Assembly: GCF_000524195.1 (NCBI RefSeq)
Contig: NW_020170413.1
Location: 1 to 40,211 of the forward strand
DNA: 40,211 nt
Source: Echinococcus granulosus
Lineage: Eukaryota > Platyhelminthes > Cestoda > Cyclophyllidea > Taeniidae
Reading direction: 5' to 3'
Part shown: positions 1 through 13,800 of the stretch, in pieces
Layout: each line of letters begins with the position of its first letter
Position numbering within the stretch: the stretch's first letter is position 1
Translations under genes and position numbers: made by a program
Notes under the pieces: generated by a model
The model's database searches: none
What the model was told of the DNA's origin: nothing
Seen by the model: only the letters and a program-made list of their open reading frames with translations

Positions 1-1624
1 TGGTGTAAACCTATGAGGGCTAAGTATCACGGTAGATGGAATGTTTGAATCTAATCAAGCATGATAGGGAAAAGGTCGTTTTACCAATAATAAAGGCTCA
101 TGAGTTTTACTATTTAGAATGAACTCTGAGAATGTGCATTTGTTGGCTGTCTTAATAAACGATACTAAAGGAAATAAGAAAGTTTAAAAGGCTATGCACA
201 TTATCTTAGGGTCATTTTGTCAAAAGAAGTGCGAGTCGTGGAGACTAAGGATGCCAGACAAAATAGATCACTTCATTAATTAGAGGTGAGAATTTTGCCC
301 CACTTAAAAGGAAATTTAGTTCTACGCTGCAACACATTTTTGCAATTGAGGACTACATGTTCATGAGGGGAAAACTTAGAGACACTAAGTGCTTTTGTAA
401 TTGCGCATTTAACTGCTTCTGTTGAATTTCCACTATTATCGTGTCATCGGGTTCTCTGCGACAGAATCACGCACCTAAATGTGCTTTTAAAGTCGAATGT
501 GCACTAATCGTTTCGACACCCAGCATTGGCGAAAACGTTTTGTCCTCCGAAGGCACGTTTTGATTGGTGCAATGTAGGGCTCTAGTATTGGTTAGCGCTG
601 GCGAATCTAATTAGTTTTTACATCATTAAACGACCTATCCTGACATCGGATTAAGGCTATCCAATTAGAGGCCAGTTCATTCCACCTCAGTATGAAGGGA
701 TATGCATGAGGAAGAAATTCAGTTTTACGCTCTGCATAAAGGTGAACAAAGATACGATACATAGTGTATAGTGTATATATGTATGTTCACAATAGGGAAC
801 ATGACTCCCTACCCTGTCATGTATGTCGCGAAGTATATTGACTCCCACTTTTATAATTGACTGGTTGTTTGGATCTCTGCCGCAGCTTTGGCATCTCACG
901 GTTGTTTATACCCTTTGGTGGTATTTAATCACCAAAACTTGGTGTCAAACTGATTATTATACCCGGCTGTATCATTAACAGGTTTGTCTCGGTAAAGTCG
1001 GTAGACTTCATTTACTTATGTTTCCTGCTTATGTTACAACAACATTTGAATGTCTGCCTCTGCTTTTGCTACTTCTTTGCTTTCCTAATAGTAGCGGCTT
1101 TATGCTAGCTTGTATTGCCTTAAGGTATAGATTCGTTTGGGTCCTGGCAACCATCTCCTTTTGCTTGTTTTGGATGTTGGACTCACATATTTCCTTGTTA
1201 TGCAAGCTGCCACCAGCGTACGTAGGTCTCTTGACTTACTTATTCACATAAAGATGCAAACGAGAGAATTTGATGGAAAAACCTGACGCTTTTATTGACA
1301 GTCTTGCCCAAGTTGATCCTGCTTATAAGTTTGCGGAAGCTGTTTTATTGAGGTAATGCGTGGACTGTGAAGGGAAGATGTGACATACAGCATTTGCAAG
1401 TCTGCACTAGAAATATCTTTGCTAACGTTTATCATGTCCGTGGAAATGGTGATGAAATGGACTTTGAATAGTGGTAACGTTTGCGTAGTTTCGAAATATA
1501 AGACAAGCGTAAGGCCAAAAAAGAAATGGTTTTGGAAAATCACTTATTTGGCAGAAATTGACACTTGATATATCACATTAATAAAGCTAGACTGTTTCTA
1601 ATTAATGGATTTGCATTCATATTA
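1..1624. other. Non-coding, nothing recognised
   Basis: AT-rich sequence downstream of the cyclase. Short open frames (plus 1018-1251, minus 687-899) lack domains and codon character. No repeat or RNA gene seen. Confidence 0.5.
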
Positions 1625-1832
1625 TTAGACGCCATTTCTATTGTAATACGATAGTGGTTTATCCCTCGGTACTAGTGAGCTGCCATTTTTGTACTTTGAA
1701 TAAGCCCCCTTGTACCTCGCTGGGTATGCTGGCCTTTTGGGCCATGCCAACAGCTCAGCCACCTTCCCTGTGCTGAATATATTCTCTGTCCGAGTATTGT
1801 GTCTTCTTTCGTCTTCAAAGAGGCTCGGGACG
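1625..1832 (-). CDS. Candidate terminal exon of the cyclase (polar C-terminal tail)
   Basis: The minus strand is open for about 88 codons here, with no Met. From acceptor GTTGTAG| at 1832 it enters in the required phase 2 and codes a charged 68-residue tail ([20 protein letters not shown], later [20 protein letters not shown]) before TAA at 1625-1627. The composition suits a receptor-cyclase tail. Against it: a 3.1-kb intron and no clean AATAAA right after the stop. Alternatives are an ending at 4414-4354, or a hydrophobic frame from 4464. Confidence 0.35.
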
Positions 1833-4800
1833 CTACAACGGTGGTGATGTTTGTGCGTATTTGTAAGGTGACATCTAGCTAAGCCTTTTTATTAGCAAAC
1901 TTCATAGCCTCTGGTCCTCTCTCCTTTAATAGAGCAGTAATAATCTTTGGTAAAAAGTCATCTAAAGTATAAACTTTGGCAGGCTGTTTGTTTCTCTTAC
2001 ACTTGAAGTATATGTATGCAAAAACCTGATATTAAGAGCTCATCTAATAAGCATCCAGATATGGGAACTCTCATATAAACTATTAAGTTGGGCTTCCGAG
2101 AACAGACCCTTCTTCTGTGAGGAAAGCTAAATATTTTGATCATGGTCCTGTGCCACGGTTGACTGTGGTCTACCTAATTACTTTTGGCATCTAATTAAAA
2201 GGGACAAGCCCATTGATGAGAGAGAGAAATTAAGGCTAAGGACGTCGACTAACCCCTATTGAATAATTTGTAGCCAATTTCTCCATATTTTACTACTGTA
2301 TTCAACTACGCAAGCCTTCTGCAATTCTTCTTCAACGTGTCATCAAGCCGTGTACCTGTCAACTATGCTGCTGATATTCACCCTTCTAATCCGCATGACG
2401 TCTTCAAATGTAAATCGGGTGTAATCCCAGCTGAGAGCTGATGCTTAAGCGGGTCTGGTCATGTCTAGACACAGTAAGTAAGGAAATAATGGGCAAATTC
2501 GAACTTAATAATGTAGTTTACAAATAATTATGTGTGCCTATTCCTAGTAAATCTTGTTGAATGAATTTCGCATGCACATTTTCAGTGGAACGCTTCTCCT
2601 ACTAACCATAGTAGAAGTTAGTCAGGCACAAATCCGGTAAAGAACAAGTTGATTATGTCAGGAGAAGTGTTCTGAAAAGGCGACTGCAGGAACCCATTTG
2701 AAGATATATGATCCTAAAGCCTGCCACAAGCATTACCTTTTTCATGGTGGATATCAGAAAGGGAGACGCGCCTAAGATAGATTGACCTCCACATTTGGGC
2801 CAGACAGCGCTATTCCATAGTTCACCCGTTCTATGATGTCGATTGTTGTTATGAAAGGCAGATTGCTTATCAGTAGCACTAGACAGATCTGCTGCCTTTG
2901 TCAGTTTAAGGCAAAATGGTTGAAATGGGAATGATTACTTGACTGCATAAAATAATGAGCATTTATTTCGTGATAGATAAAAGCAACGACCAAAAGGTAG
3001 CTTAAATTTATTAAGATTTTGAGATTTAACTACATTACATGATTAAAAAATGACAACTAAGTAAAATGCAAATTCCACTTTGTCTTGGTAAATATTGAAC
3101 TTAGAAGGGTATTTTAGCCGCTTCAGGATAGACACAGGCCAACCTAAAATAGACAAAGTTGTCAATTGTATGTGAGGTAATATTATGCCATGTTGGTCAG
3201 GTTACGAGACAGTTTGTCTGTACGGTTGTTGGTATGGACTGGCATTTGCGTGGATGTGCTTCTGTTCTGTCGAGTGCTAAATCAGAATATGTGAGTGATG
3301 GACATTCTTCAATGCAGAAGTCTTCCATGCTAGCCGATTTGGATGAGCTAAACGTACGACCCCTGTGGACGTGAATACTGTTTTAATTAGGACCAAAAAA
3401 TGGTCAAGTTGTAATATTCCTAGTCATGCAGGATCATTAGCACATTTAATGTCTACCTGCGTGCGATATTAACTAACTGGTGGAGCTTCTAGGGGGCACC
3501 AATCCAAAACTTCCACGAATGCCAGGAATTTAGGCAACTAGACAACCGTGAAGCAGCATACTTTGTGGTTGTAAACAGCCCAGCAGTACTCACCTGTGTC
3601 ACATACCATGAAGTGTTCATTACAACCAAAGGATCTTGCTTACTTTACGAAACGAACTCAAATCAGTTGCTGGTCTGACAATTCCTTAACAACTCCTTAA
3701 GAAATAGCGGTAAAATATCATGCTACAACTTGCTGTGATTCACAAATTTGAATATTGACGATACATTTCCAATAGCAATGATGTATTAGGGCCAGGAATA
3801 CTCCTTATTCTCATCATAATATTTTGCAAACTCCCATTTACGCCCTCAATCAAAGCGGCAATAACCTGCGAAGAGCAGCATTAACCAATAGAAAACTTGG
3901 TGACGATGATGATGTGTTTCTTCAAAATCTACATTCATCGGGAATAAACGGTCGTGAAAACAACTAAAGAAATGCATCAAACCTGTTTGCTGTGAATTAG
4001 CGAATGACAAGGGAGAACATTCAAAGACTATTAATTCGACACGCTTTACTTCTCCAACCAATACTAGAAGGCCTAGAAGGCTAAAGATAGTCTAGTCACC
4101 AACATCTGACCGCACCACAGACTAGTAATGAGAAATAGGCTTTGCACTGCTACATCGTTTAAGCGAACAGATAGAATAGTTGTTATTGGAAGGTTGTATT
4201 AACTACACTATGATACGCACTAAACTGTGAATTCCTTGTGTTAACAGGTGTGTGCATGTAGGGTGTGATGTTGGCTACAGACCCTAAAGAACGAACACCA
4301 ATTGCGACTTAGGTGGATCCAATCGATGCAACCAGATCATGTTCAAAAATGTTTTATTTCCGAGAAGCAGAAGGCACCAGCACGACTGGTAGATCAGTCC
4401 TATTATTGGTGTCACTAGCCAATGCAGGATCGCCTGCCTCATTCCGCATGACTGTATGCTACATCTACATTGGAGGAAGAGAAATAGGAAAGGTGATACT
4501 TCCTCGTCCACATTTCCATCCTCCTTACTCCTGTGATGCTTATTCTTCAGGTGATTAAAGGCGCGTTTTCTTGGTATTTGTACTGAACTGTTGAACGACC
4601 GCAAGCTAAATATCGGGCAGAGGGTCAGGAAAGATAGGTGAGTTGTAAATAAAGATGGACTGAGGTAGGTCTGTTCCAAGCTTCCACAGACGCTCAGGAA
4701 TTAATTGATACCAGTCCTGCCCCGTCACGTGTAAAGACACTAGATAGTCATCAAAACCATGTTTTCTGCAGAGTGTGGGGGATGGAAATGCGGCTTCTTA

Positions 4801-7800
4801 GTAATTTTATTGGAAATTCCTGCACTTAAACTGAGGCTACATAACAAGAATTTCCACTGGGATAGAGGGGTAAGAACGCAAACACAAAATAGTGAAAGAT
4901 TATTGACGACATTGTGTACGTGACTTACCCATGGGTTCCTCCACTGCAAGACAGAAAAAATGCATACATAACATTACGCTGTGTTGATTGACTATAATCG
5001 TAGGTCAAAATTTTCTAAGCCTTGCATAAGAATTTCCAAAAAAGGCTCAAAATAGAGAACACCTGTACGCATCACTACCAAGACTTGCTTGCAGATAATT
5101 GCAATTGGAATAATTTTAAAGCCTACGCTATTTAAAATGGATGTTTGGAATATTCTCATGGATGCAAACTATTCGTGGGTAAGCAATTTAACGTTTCGCT
5201 CTCAAGATCTAACTTTACATTTTGCATTTTATTTTACACCTAATATTTTTTAGTTTTACATTATCATTTCTTGCATGCTCAATTCATCTTATCAAATTTT
5301 TCACACCCACCTTATCAACTGTCTGATATTGGACCTTCTGTTACTTAACAAATCTACTTTGTTTACATCAGTACAGGCAAAGACTTCTCAGGGCCAGAAG
5401 CGGGCTGCATACAAGTATCACATTCTAACACTCTCTATCAACTGGTATTCTACCATAGTCATTCTACACCCATTAGTCCCATTTAGGCGGGTCAACTCAA
5501 CGGACAGGAAATTCAGGTCAGTAAACAGCAGTTTTGCATCCAGTCCTAGTGATTGTGAGTAATGGAATACTCTGCCATTTCGCTGCAACTAATTAATTCG
5601 TTTCCTGGCTACATTCGCATCTAGTTTAACAAATTTTACGCAACCAATTAAGTGACACCTCCAGCAATGTCTCGCCATTAACAATAAATCTCATGAAGAT
5701 CAAATTAAAGCCATTTCAACAGGTTAGCAACTAAAAAATACTTACGTGATTAGTGGAGGTGGCTCAGGTAAAGGCCTGTGAAAATTGTCGCTATTAATGA
5801 GCCAATAGCTCGTTATCTCCATACCACCTTCAAATTCGATTGAACCGCGATACTCAACATGGTAGCCCCCGATTTCATCCAATATTTCCTTCATGTGCTC
5901 ACTGATGTGTATTCTGAAGGCTAGGGCAATAACAACTGACGTTGAGATTATGTCGAACGGTAAGCAGAAGAAGCAAGGGCTCACTAACCAGCTCCAGAAG
6001 ACTCCATTTGTAGTGCTTGATTAACGGTATCACCAAAGAGACAATAACGAGGCATAGTGAGCCCCACGACACCAGCAACACAAGGTCCTAAAAACCAAGC
6101 AAGACATCTTCACAATACAATTATGCGCGTAAACTCATAGATTTGATCATTCCACTTAAAGGTGGTAATTGAGCCACTTAGCTTAAACTGTTTATCCCTC
6201 GAATCACTTTGCCTGCTAATTTGTCGGTAATTCGAAATTGCTTAAAAAATACCAACGTGTATCAGGTGTTTAATGATGCATCAATTGCAACAAAATGAAA
6301 TCAATGTTAAAGTTTGATTCTTGAAAGGAAGGTTGGGATCATTACACTTGTGTGACCTAAGTGGTATAGTATGGGCGCTGCTGCAAAGCCATTATGTGTA
6401 GGTCTGATTGCTAGCTACGGTGACACCTTAAAGCTCATCCACAGAATTCCTCTTGCATCAGGGGTCTTGAGCCAAATCCGTTGACGTTCATTTGCACGCC
6501 ACAATATGTATCTTGGATGTATGAGTTAGGATAGAAGTAGCTCAGGTATGCATCTAACTAACCGCTGTGTAGACCGATGCGTAGCCTCAAGGGCACCTCC
6601 GGTAGGTGCTTAATGGTGAAAGTGCCACAGGCACTAAGGAGGTCGAGAGCCATTGTGGCCACCTCACCTGCGTGGCGTCGTCCATTCCGAAGTGGCAGTC
6701 CCGAAGCCACCATGTAGGCGTCTCCTATTGTTTCTACCTACACAGTGCAAAATACTAACATCGAATAGTGTAAATTGTAAGCGCAAGAGAGAGAGAGATG
6801 CAAGTGGGTCATTAGAAGTGATGAATAACTAGAAGGATGAATAGACACTTTAATGCTGCAGGAAAACAATCCGACTCATAGCATTTCCTGTGTAGTTTGG
6901 CAGAAATTCCACTACTTCAATCATACATTCGTTCAATGAGCTATTTAAAGCAGTAGACAAAGCTGACGTCGAATTTGCCTGAACAAGTAAACAAGTGATT
7001 AAAAATGATACTCCTTTTACCTTAGTGGGTCTGGGCAAGTCAAAAGCATCCTTTTTATAATTTGCACCAATAATTGTCATGCCGTGTTTTCAGACGATGT
7101 TACCGATCTCATCAAAACCATTAAGCAAAAAAAAACCGCTCGTATCTGATCAACAATTGCGAAAAATCGACGTCTAAGATATTGCAGTGGAAATCAAAAA
7201 ATCTCTCTTAGAAATACATAGAGGCGTCTTGGATCAAACCCACCTTGTAGACGTCGTAGTTTGCGATTGTCTTGTCAAACAGCGTATACAAGTCGTTCAG
7301 AAAATCAACAACCTGTAATGGAGTGGACATTGCAGAAATGGTCGTAAATCCAACGATGTCACTGATATAGATGGACGCCTCATCGTAGGTCTCGGGTGCC
7401 ACTGCAGCACCTGCCTTCAGCGCCTCTGCAACAACTCTACAATTCCAAATTTAGGCCAGCTTTCCGCTCAGCGACTTTTCAAAGCTCAAAGTTATGTGAT
7501 TCTGCACCAATAAAGTAAACATCTTAGCTCCTAACAGCTAATACTTCCAACCAGAGAGTATACAGTGAATGTCGCGAAGTTCCCTGATCTGACTGGTGGA
7601 AATCGAATTGACTGGGGACTTACGGAGGCAGCATGCGGCAGATGAGAAGTTCCTTTTTCTTCTTCTCCATCTCCAGTTCATTCATGCGAGCTTTTACTTG
7701 TTCTTCCAGCTGACTTGAGTAGCTCTCCATCATTTTGAACATGTGCTCTACGACATTCATTTTTCTTGCGAAAGTGGACAACAGGGTAATATATCTCTCG

Positions 7801-10800
7801 AACCTACTTTTTCTTAGTCAGTCGTTGAATCTCTTCATTTAGCTCCGTGAACGTTGGTCTTAGACTAGGATTTTCCAACCATGCTCGTTCAAGAATGTTT
7901 CTGTAAGCCAGTGGCACGTCTCTTTCGAGAAGCTGAAGTGTAAAAGAGAGCAGTGATAACAGGGGAATTCGCCATCAAGAGGGGCGTGGATCAACATGGG
8001 GTTATACGAGTCCTAGCGGGCTCTCGCAAACAGGCCTCCATGTTAGTACTGCCAAGCTCAATTCACGTCACGTGGGTTAATTGTTTTAGAGCATCTTCGA
8101 TAAATCTACGCTGCACTGCTGACTCAGACGGCAAATTTACTTCGATAAATTTAGTCTATGAGTTCAACCCGATGGCGAGAGGAGGCATCATCACTTTGTG
8201 CCTTCCCAAAGATTGACATGAGTGCTGCTAAAATGCCAAATATATCTGATCAATCTGAGTGAAGGCTGTGAATAACTTGCTTTTTCCTGCCTGCACGATA
8301 TCACTCAGTTAACGTGGCGACATGTTGCAGTGGGAAGATATAATCACCTGTGGGCGAAAAGGAGGCTTTTCTTCACCCAAGATGCGTTCTAGAATTTTAG
8401 CCGCTGGAATGTCTTCGAGTCCATATGGTTTTGTCTGATAGAAGACTTCGTGCATTATTATGGCGAATGCATAGACGTCTCCCTGCCTGGTTCCAAATAA
8501 AGCCGCTGTCTCATCGCGTAGCAGCTCCGGCGAAGTCCATAATTTATCTAGGCATACGGAATAGTTGCAGAACGCACTAAATGCAGCATACCTTCGAGTT
8601 TGATTGTAGGACAATTGCCTGTTAAGTTGTAGATATTGGGAATGCCAAAATCGGTGATCTTCAAGACCCACCGACCACTGACAACACAATTGGTCGATTT
8701 CAGCCTTCCGTGAGCTTTGAGACTCGTGCTGTGCAGGTATTCCATCCCCTTATGCATCCAATTGAATAGGTTTACACATTAAATCAGAAGACGGTTTTAA
8801 TGATATGAGGCAACGTTTACTCACCCGAACAAAGTCAGTCATGAGGGAGAGCTTGAAATCCCAGTCAAATGGGATGCTTTTGTTATTTATCACATCCTGT
8901 ATATGAAACACAGTAATCAATGAGCCCGCACAATGCCCTTTTTTAGGCCCTTGTAAAACATCTTTTCAAAAAGTAATCATCGGTAATGTCAAAATAAAGA
9001 AAGCGAGGTTACTTGCGCATGCAGCATGGAACACAAATGAAAGCACCCAGTGTATCATTGCATATGATGTGTCGTGAGGATAATAACTGACGCATATGGT
9101 TGGAACACGTCTGATTTAAGAGCAAACAGTTACTCAACTACAGAGCAAAGAAGCCCAGTTTGCGTCTAGTCTCCTGTGCAGCATTTGGAGGCATGAGATG
9201 GAAACATGAAACTAATCGGAATTAATTTAAGCAGTTCAGTTCTGGCAAAATATTAGCAGATTCCGAGATGCACCAAGTTTTGTTAGAATGTGCATTTTCG
9301 CAATTAAAGTGAAACTTTACGTGGCCGTTTACCACTAAAAAATACGGCATTAATGTTCACCTATTTGAATCCATATTAAGCTAGTTGTTTCATAAGAAAC
9401 AGACAGACAGGTAAAAAGCCACGCTTTGAAATAGGGCAGGTAAGGATGAAGGGAAGAAGACACTGCTTCGTCTATTTCCTCTAATAATACTCCCCCGATT
9501 GGTGAACATCACCATTAGAAAAATCTGCTTTAAGCAATCACATGAGCACTTACCTCCAATATTCTGCAGCAGAGAATAAACACAGCAATCCTGCGCGTCG
9601 TTGGAAAACTCATTTATGAGAATATCGAGGGCGTCAGAAAAAGTTCCTATTTTAATTCTTTAAAGACCTTCCCATTTCCATGTCTAATATTATATCACCG
9701 CTGGATAGACTTTAAGTGTACTACATGCCTATTGAATACTGTAAATTCACCTAGCGGTCATGCCCTCTCACCTCCTGCTCCGGTCTGCTCAAACGTGTCG
9801 GCAAATCGTTGATAGTAATATTGTTTTGAAAGTCTAAGCTGCGAATGAGAGCAACCATCTGGATGGGTACTTCATGCAGGATAAATTAAAGCAGTCGTGT
9901 GTTATCACCTGAAGGCATCCACGATGGCAGTATTCAAAAACGAGACTAAAGGAATCCGGTGTCACACAGCATCCCATGAAAGCGTTGATGTTTTCGTGTC
10001 TAATTTCTCGCAGTCCTGCAAGGTACTCAATTAACTTGGAGCGCAGTACAACGCGAGGTAGGCCCAATTGCTTAACGTAGACTTGAACACCCTAGAGCAC
10101 AAGCAAAGCAAAAGAATTACCAAAAACTATTAAAACTTATCTTCAAAGGGAGCAGTATTCGAGCATTGTAGTGATACTTGCAGTTGGCAACTGCACAGTT
10201 ACTTGGCATTCTATCGACTATTTTGGAATAGATCACGACTGCGGTGGAATGAGCAGTACCGATTGCACAAATGACACAGGCATTCAATCCCTTCCATACA
10301 CTGTATAAGAAGTGGGGAAAGATAAGTTGATTGTTATTAATTGTGGTAGTGACATGTTAAACACAATAACCTTTAAAGATCGAGGAGAATGAAGCTACTT
10401 TCCCATAAACATCTAGGCAAAAGGTCGTTTTTATGGACAACTTCCATTAAGCAAACGCAGATGGCTATTATCATCCTTGGGCGATGAACTCACCGCCCAT
10501 CCAGCACTCCCAAGTTCCTCCTAATCACTCCACACTTACTTGACTATCCTTTCCTTGCCTGGCGTGTGGGTGCTTGTGTGCGTGGATGAGTGTGGAAATG
10601 TGAGTATATGATAGACTGAAAGATCTAGAGTTCACATGCTGAAAATCAAACAATAACTACGGCTAAGGTCTGTCTGATCGATTCGGTTGAAAGGTGGGCC
10701 CGAAAACAGAGTGGTCAAAATGTTTGCATTGGAAGAAGGGCAGTATCTATGCGCTGCCTATTCCTCATTGTAAGAGTCAAATGAGTTCTTTCGGTGCTAG

Positions 10801-13800
10801 AATATAATTGTTTAACTGTTTTTGCGTATGGAAATGGAGGAGGGGAGCCTGTGTTAGTAGTGGAGTGCTTAGATGTCGTTCGTGAACTGTGTAACTGAGC
10901 AAAGGACCAGGTTTTAAACAAGACGACTTCTGCATAGTAGAATGCTTACGCGCCTGTAGCGAAGGCCTACACCTCTTGCAGGCAAAGCAGTTTGTTCCTG
11001 GGACTACTCAAATATCTTGGATAACCAAATATTTCTTCCATTAAAATGCGACATCATATTTCTCTTTTATTTAATGTTTAATGGCATTTGTCCCCTTTGT
11101 GATGCTTAACTAGGCTTGAAGCAATTAGTCTCTGCATAACAGCTTTCATTGTTGATATGGACAAAACGTACGTTTAGCCAAGCAATACTTCTCTTCTTTA
11201 CGCTTGGCAAAGCCTCTTCGTTTAAACTCGATGCTGCAAGTGGAACTTGAGCAGTAGATATTAGTGCATGGAAAGAAGTGGGTGCATCCAAATTCGGTAC
11301 CATATCCGCCTGTGACTGAGTGTTTCGCCGAGACTGAAAGTCATGGGGAAATAGAAAAGTGATATTTGCAGCTGCAAAAGTTTGCATACTACTTATTTTT
11401 GCCAAAAAAACAATCTCACGGTATTGCTGCTCTCAGCTGCCACTTTTCTATCATGATCTTCAAATACGAATTCATTCTCCAGAAAAACGAGTTTGATGGA
11501 AATGAGGCGTTTTTTCTTGCATATAATTCCTCTAAAATAACTTCATTAACGAGGATGCACAATTTGGTCTACCTGTTGATGAGCAGAATACACAAATATA
11601 TGAGACCAGCATTGAGCACTCCAAGTAAATTTATCAGTAGGATAACTTTTATTAGATCTAAAAGAAGGAGCAGAAAAGTTTAACACAGGGTTAAATTTGC
11701 TCTTATCACATACCAAATTCACAAGTCGCAACTAAGCAGTATGCGCGTCGAGGTCCCCATCCATCACCTGGCCAATCCATCCTACCCCTCCATTGAGGCA
11801 GCAGCTGTGGATAATGAATGATATCAATGAGATTGAAGATATCGGCATATTTTTCCAATTTGTTTACAATATCAGCTGACTCGGTGAGGTTAGGTTTGAG
11901 GGAGAAGAGAAAGAGATCAAATATGCCCTGCGAGATATCACCATTGTGAGTTTGGTAGTGAAAAGTAATGGAGGGCAGTGTGGGTATGTGGATGTGTGCG
12001 AGGGTGCTCAATGGTAGAAAGAGATTACTGAATGGGCCAATATTGCCGCCACCCTCTTGAAGGTGCATTTGAACCAATTGCATTGCAAGTGCTGCCGCGC
12101 TGGCCACCGATAGATTTATTTGCTGCAGAAAAGAAAATGTAACAATCACTGCACCGAAAATCCCGTACATATACCTAAGGTTTATGCACCTATGTACACA
12201 TGTAGGCCATGTAGAACTTTGGGCATTTGTAGACTTTCATTCCCTCTGAACCGAGAATGGCCCCCACTTGTGCCTAAGGGTGTACCAGTACGACCGCAGT
12301 GGGAGTACATTGAGGTCACCGAAGAAGATGGCATTTGTGGGTTCATACTTGTCAGAAAAACAAATGCTGAAATTGCTGAACCTCATCTACTCAAACAGGG
12401 ATTTCACTCCTTTTGATTTGTTCTAAAATTTTCTAGATTATGCTCATTATAGGGCTTGCCTTAGCAATTCTTGATAAACTTCGCACACAAAAGCTAGCTA
12501 TAAAGAAGGACAGAAAACAGCTCCATTAATAGTCCAATCCAGTGGATGCATCTAACACATAAGTCGGGACGGTGGTGAAGTCAATGACAAAAATACGAGA
12601 TTATCACCCCAAATATGGGTACAATCATCTAATGAGTGTATGACTAGTGTCAACTGTGGTACAAATTACCTCCTTATATGTTATTGAATCCTCGTTGTAT
12701 ACTGTTCCCTTAGGTAATGCAGTAAGAATGATGAGCGAACGACCGGCAGCCATTGTGGGTGCAGTTTTGGACAACAGAGATCTCCATACACGCAAAGAAT
12801 CGTAGGTGAGCATATCCGTGGGGTCCACCTGGATGAGTGCTATCCTCCCTTGTTTAATTTTCGTCAAGTTTTGTATGCTGACCACGAATTCTACTGCCAG
12901 TGACGGCCTGGCTAGTATCAGTGCGGCTTAAGAGGAAGATTTATAAAGTCAATGACTAGAACAATCCCCTCAATACATTGAAAAGTAGTTGCTTACCATC
13001 TACATCATCTTCTAATGGCTCTAATAAACTGGCAAAATTTGTCGATGATGTAATGCCTTCACTGGTTAGCAAATGAAGCACTTTTTTCCTACTTCGTGAG
13101 AGAGGAAGTGATAATGGAGTCGTAGTCAACATCTCAGGAATGTCGAAGTTGGTGGCACGCATATCATAGAAGAGTGCAATGCGTTTCCAGCCCTTATTGA
13201 GGAGATAGGCAATAATGCCTTGCAGAATGGCCCTGTGCTGGACTGTCACAGAGACCGCAGCGACAGGTGGAGTGGGCGAATGGCAACTATTGTCGGCAAG
13301 GCGGTTGGAAAAGGTAGAGTAGGAGGAAAATATGTGGCAGTAGTAGGAGATTTGGTAGAGTTGAACTCGTTGTGTTGCATTCGGATCTCCGAGATTGATC
13401 CACTCGTTCACTAAATTGCAGTCGCTAGCTAGTGGCGGTCCTAATAACACGCTGAATCCTGTCGAATTTGATGCAGTTTTCTAAAGTTTTAACGATACTT
13501 CTTTCTAGTTGTTTTAAATGCACTTCATCAGCGATTTATGCAGGATTATTCTAAATCATTTTCTCTGCTATTTGTTGCAGTGACACGATTTTCTGTCGCT
13601 ATGGCAAGAAGACATGAACACAAGAGGTGTCTCACAAAATAAATTTAACAAACATTGTGAGAATAAGGCCGTCGAAAATGGGTTAATCATGCATCAATGC
13701 CAAAAATCTACGAATGAAGGCATAAACATCTCATATAACATAGATGATTTTATTTGTCATAAAAACGGCAAAATTAACTATACATTCTAATGCTTTGTCT

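Noticed and set aside
4284..4679. 131-codon minus-strand frame as the cyclase C-terminus
   Set aside because: The phase-compatible part from 4464 codes a very hydrophobic, Cys/Trp-rich tail unlike receptor-cyclase tails; kept only as an alternative.
7953..8216. 87-codon plus-strand frame
   Set aside because: It sits in the intron between cyclase exons 12 and 13 and shows no domain; chance.
13220..13414. 64-codon plus-strand frame
   Set aside because: Antisense shadow of cyclase exon 2.
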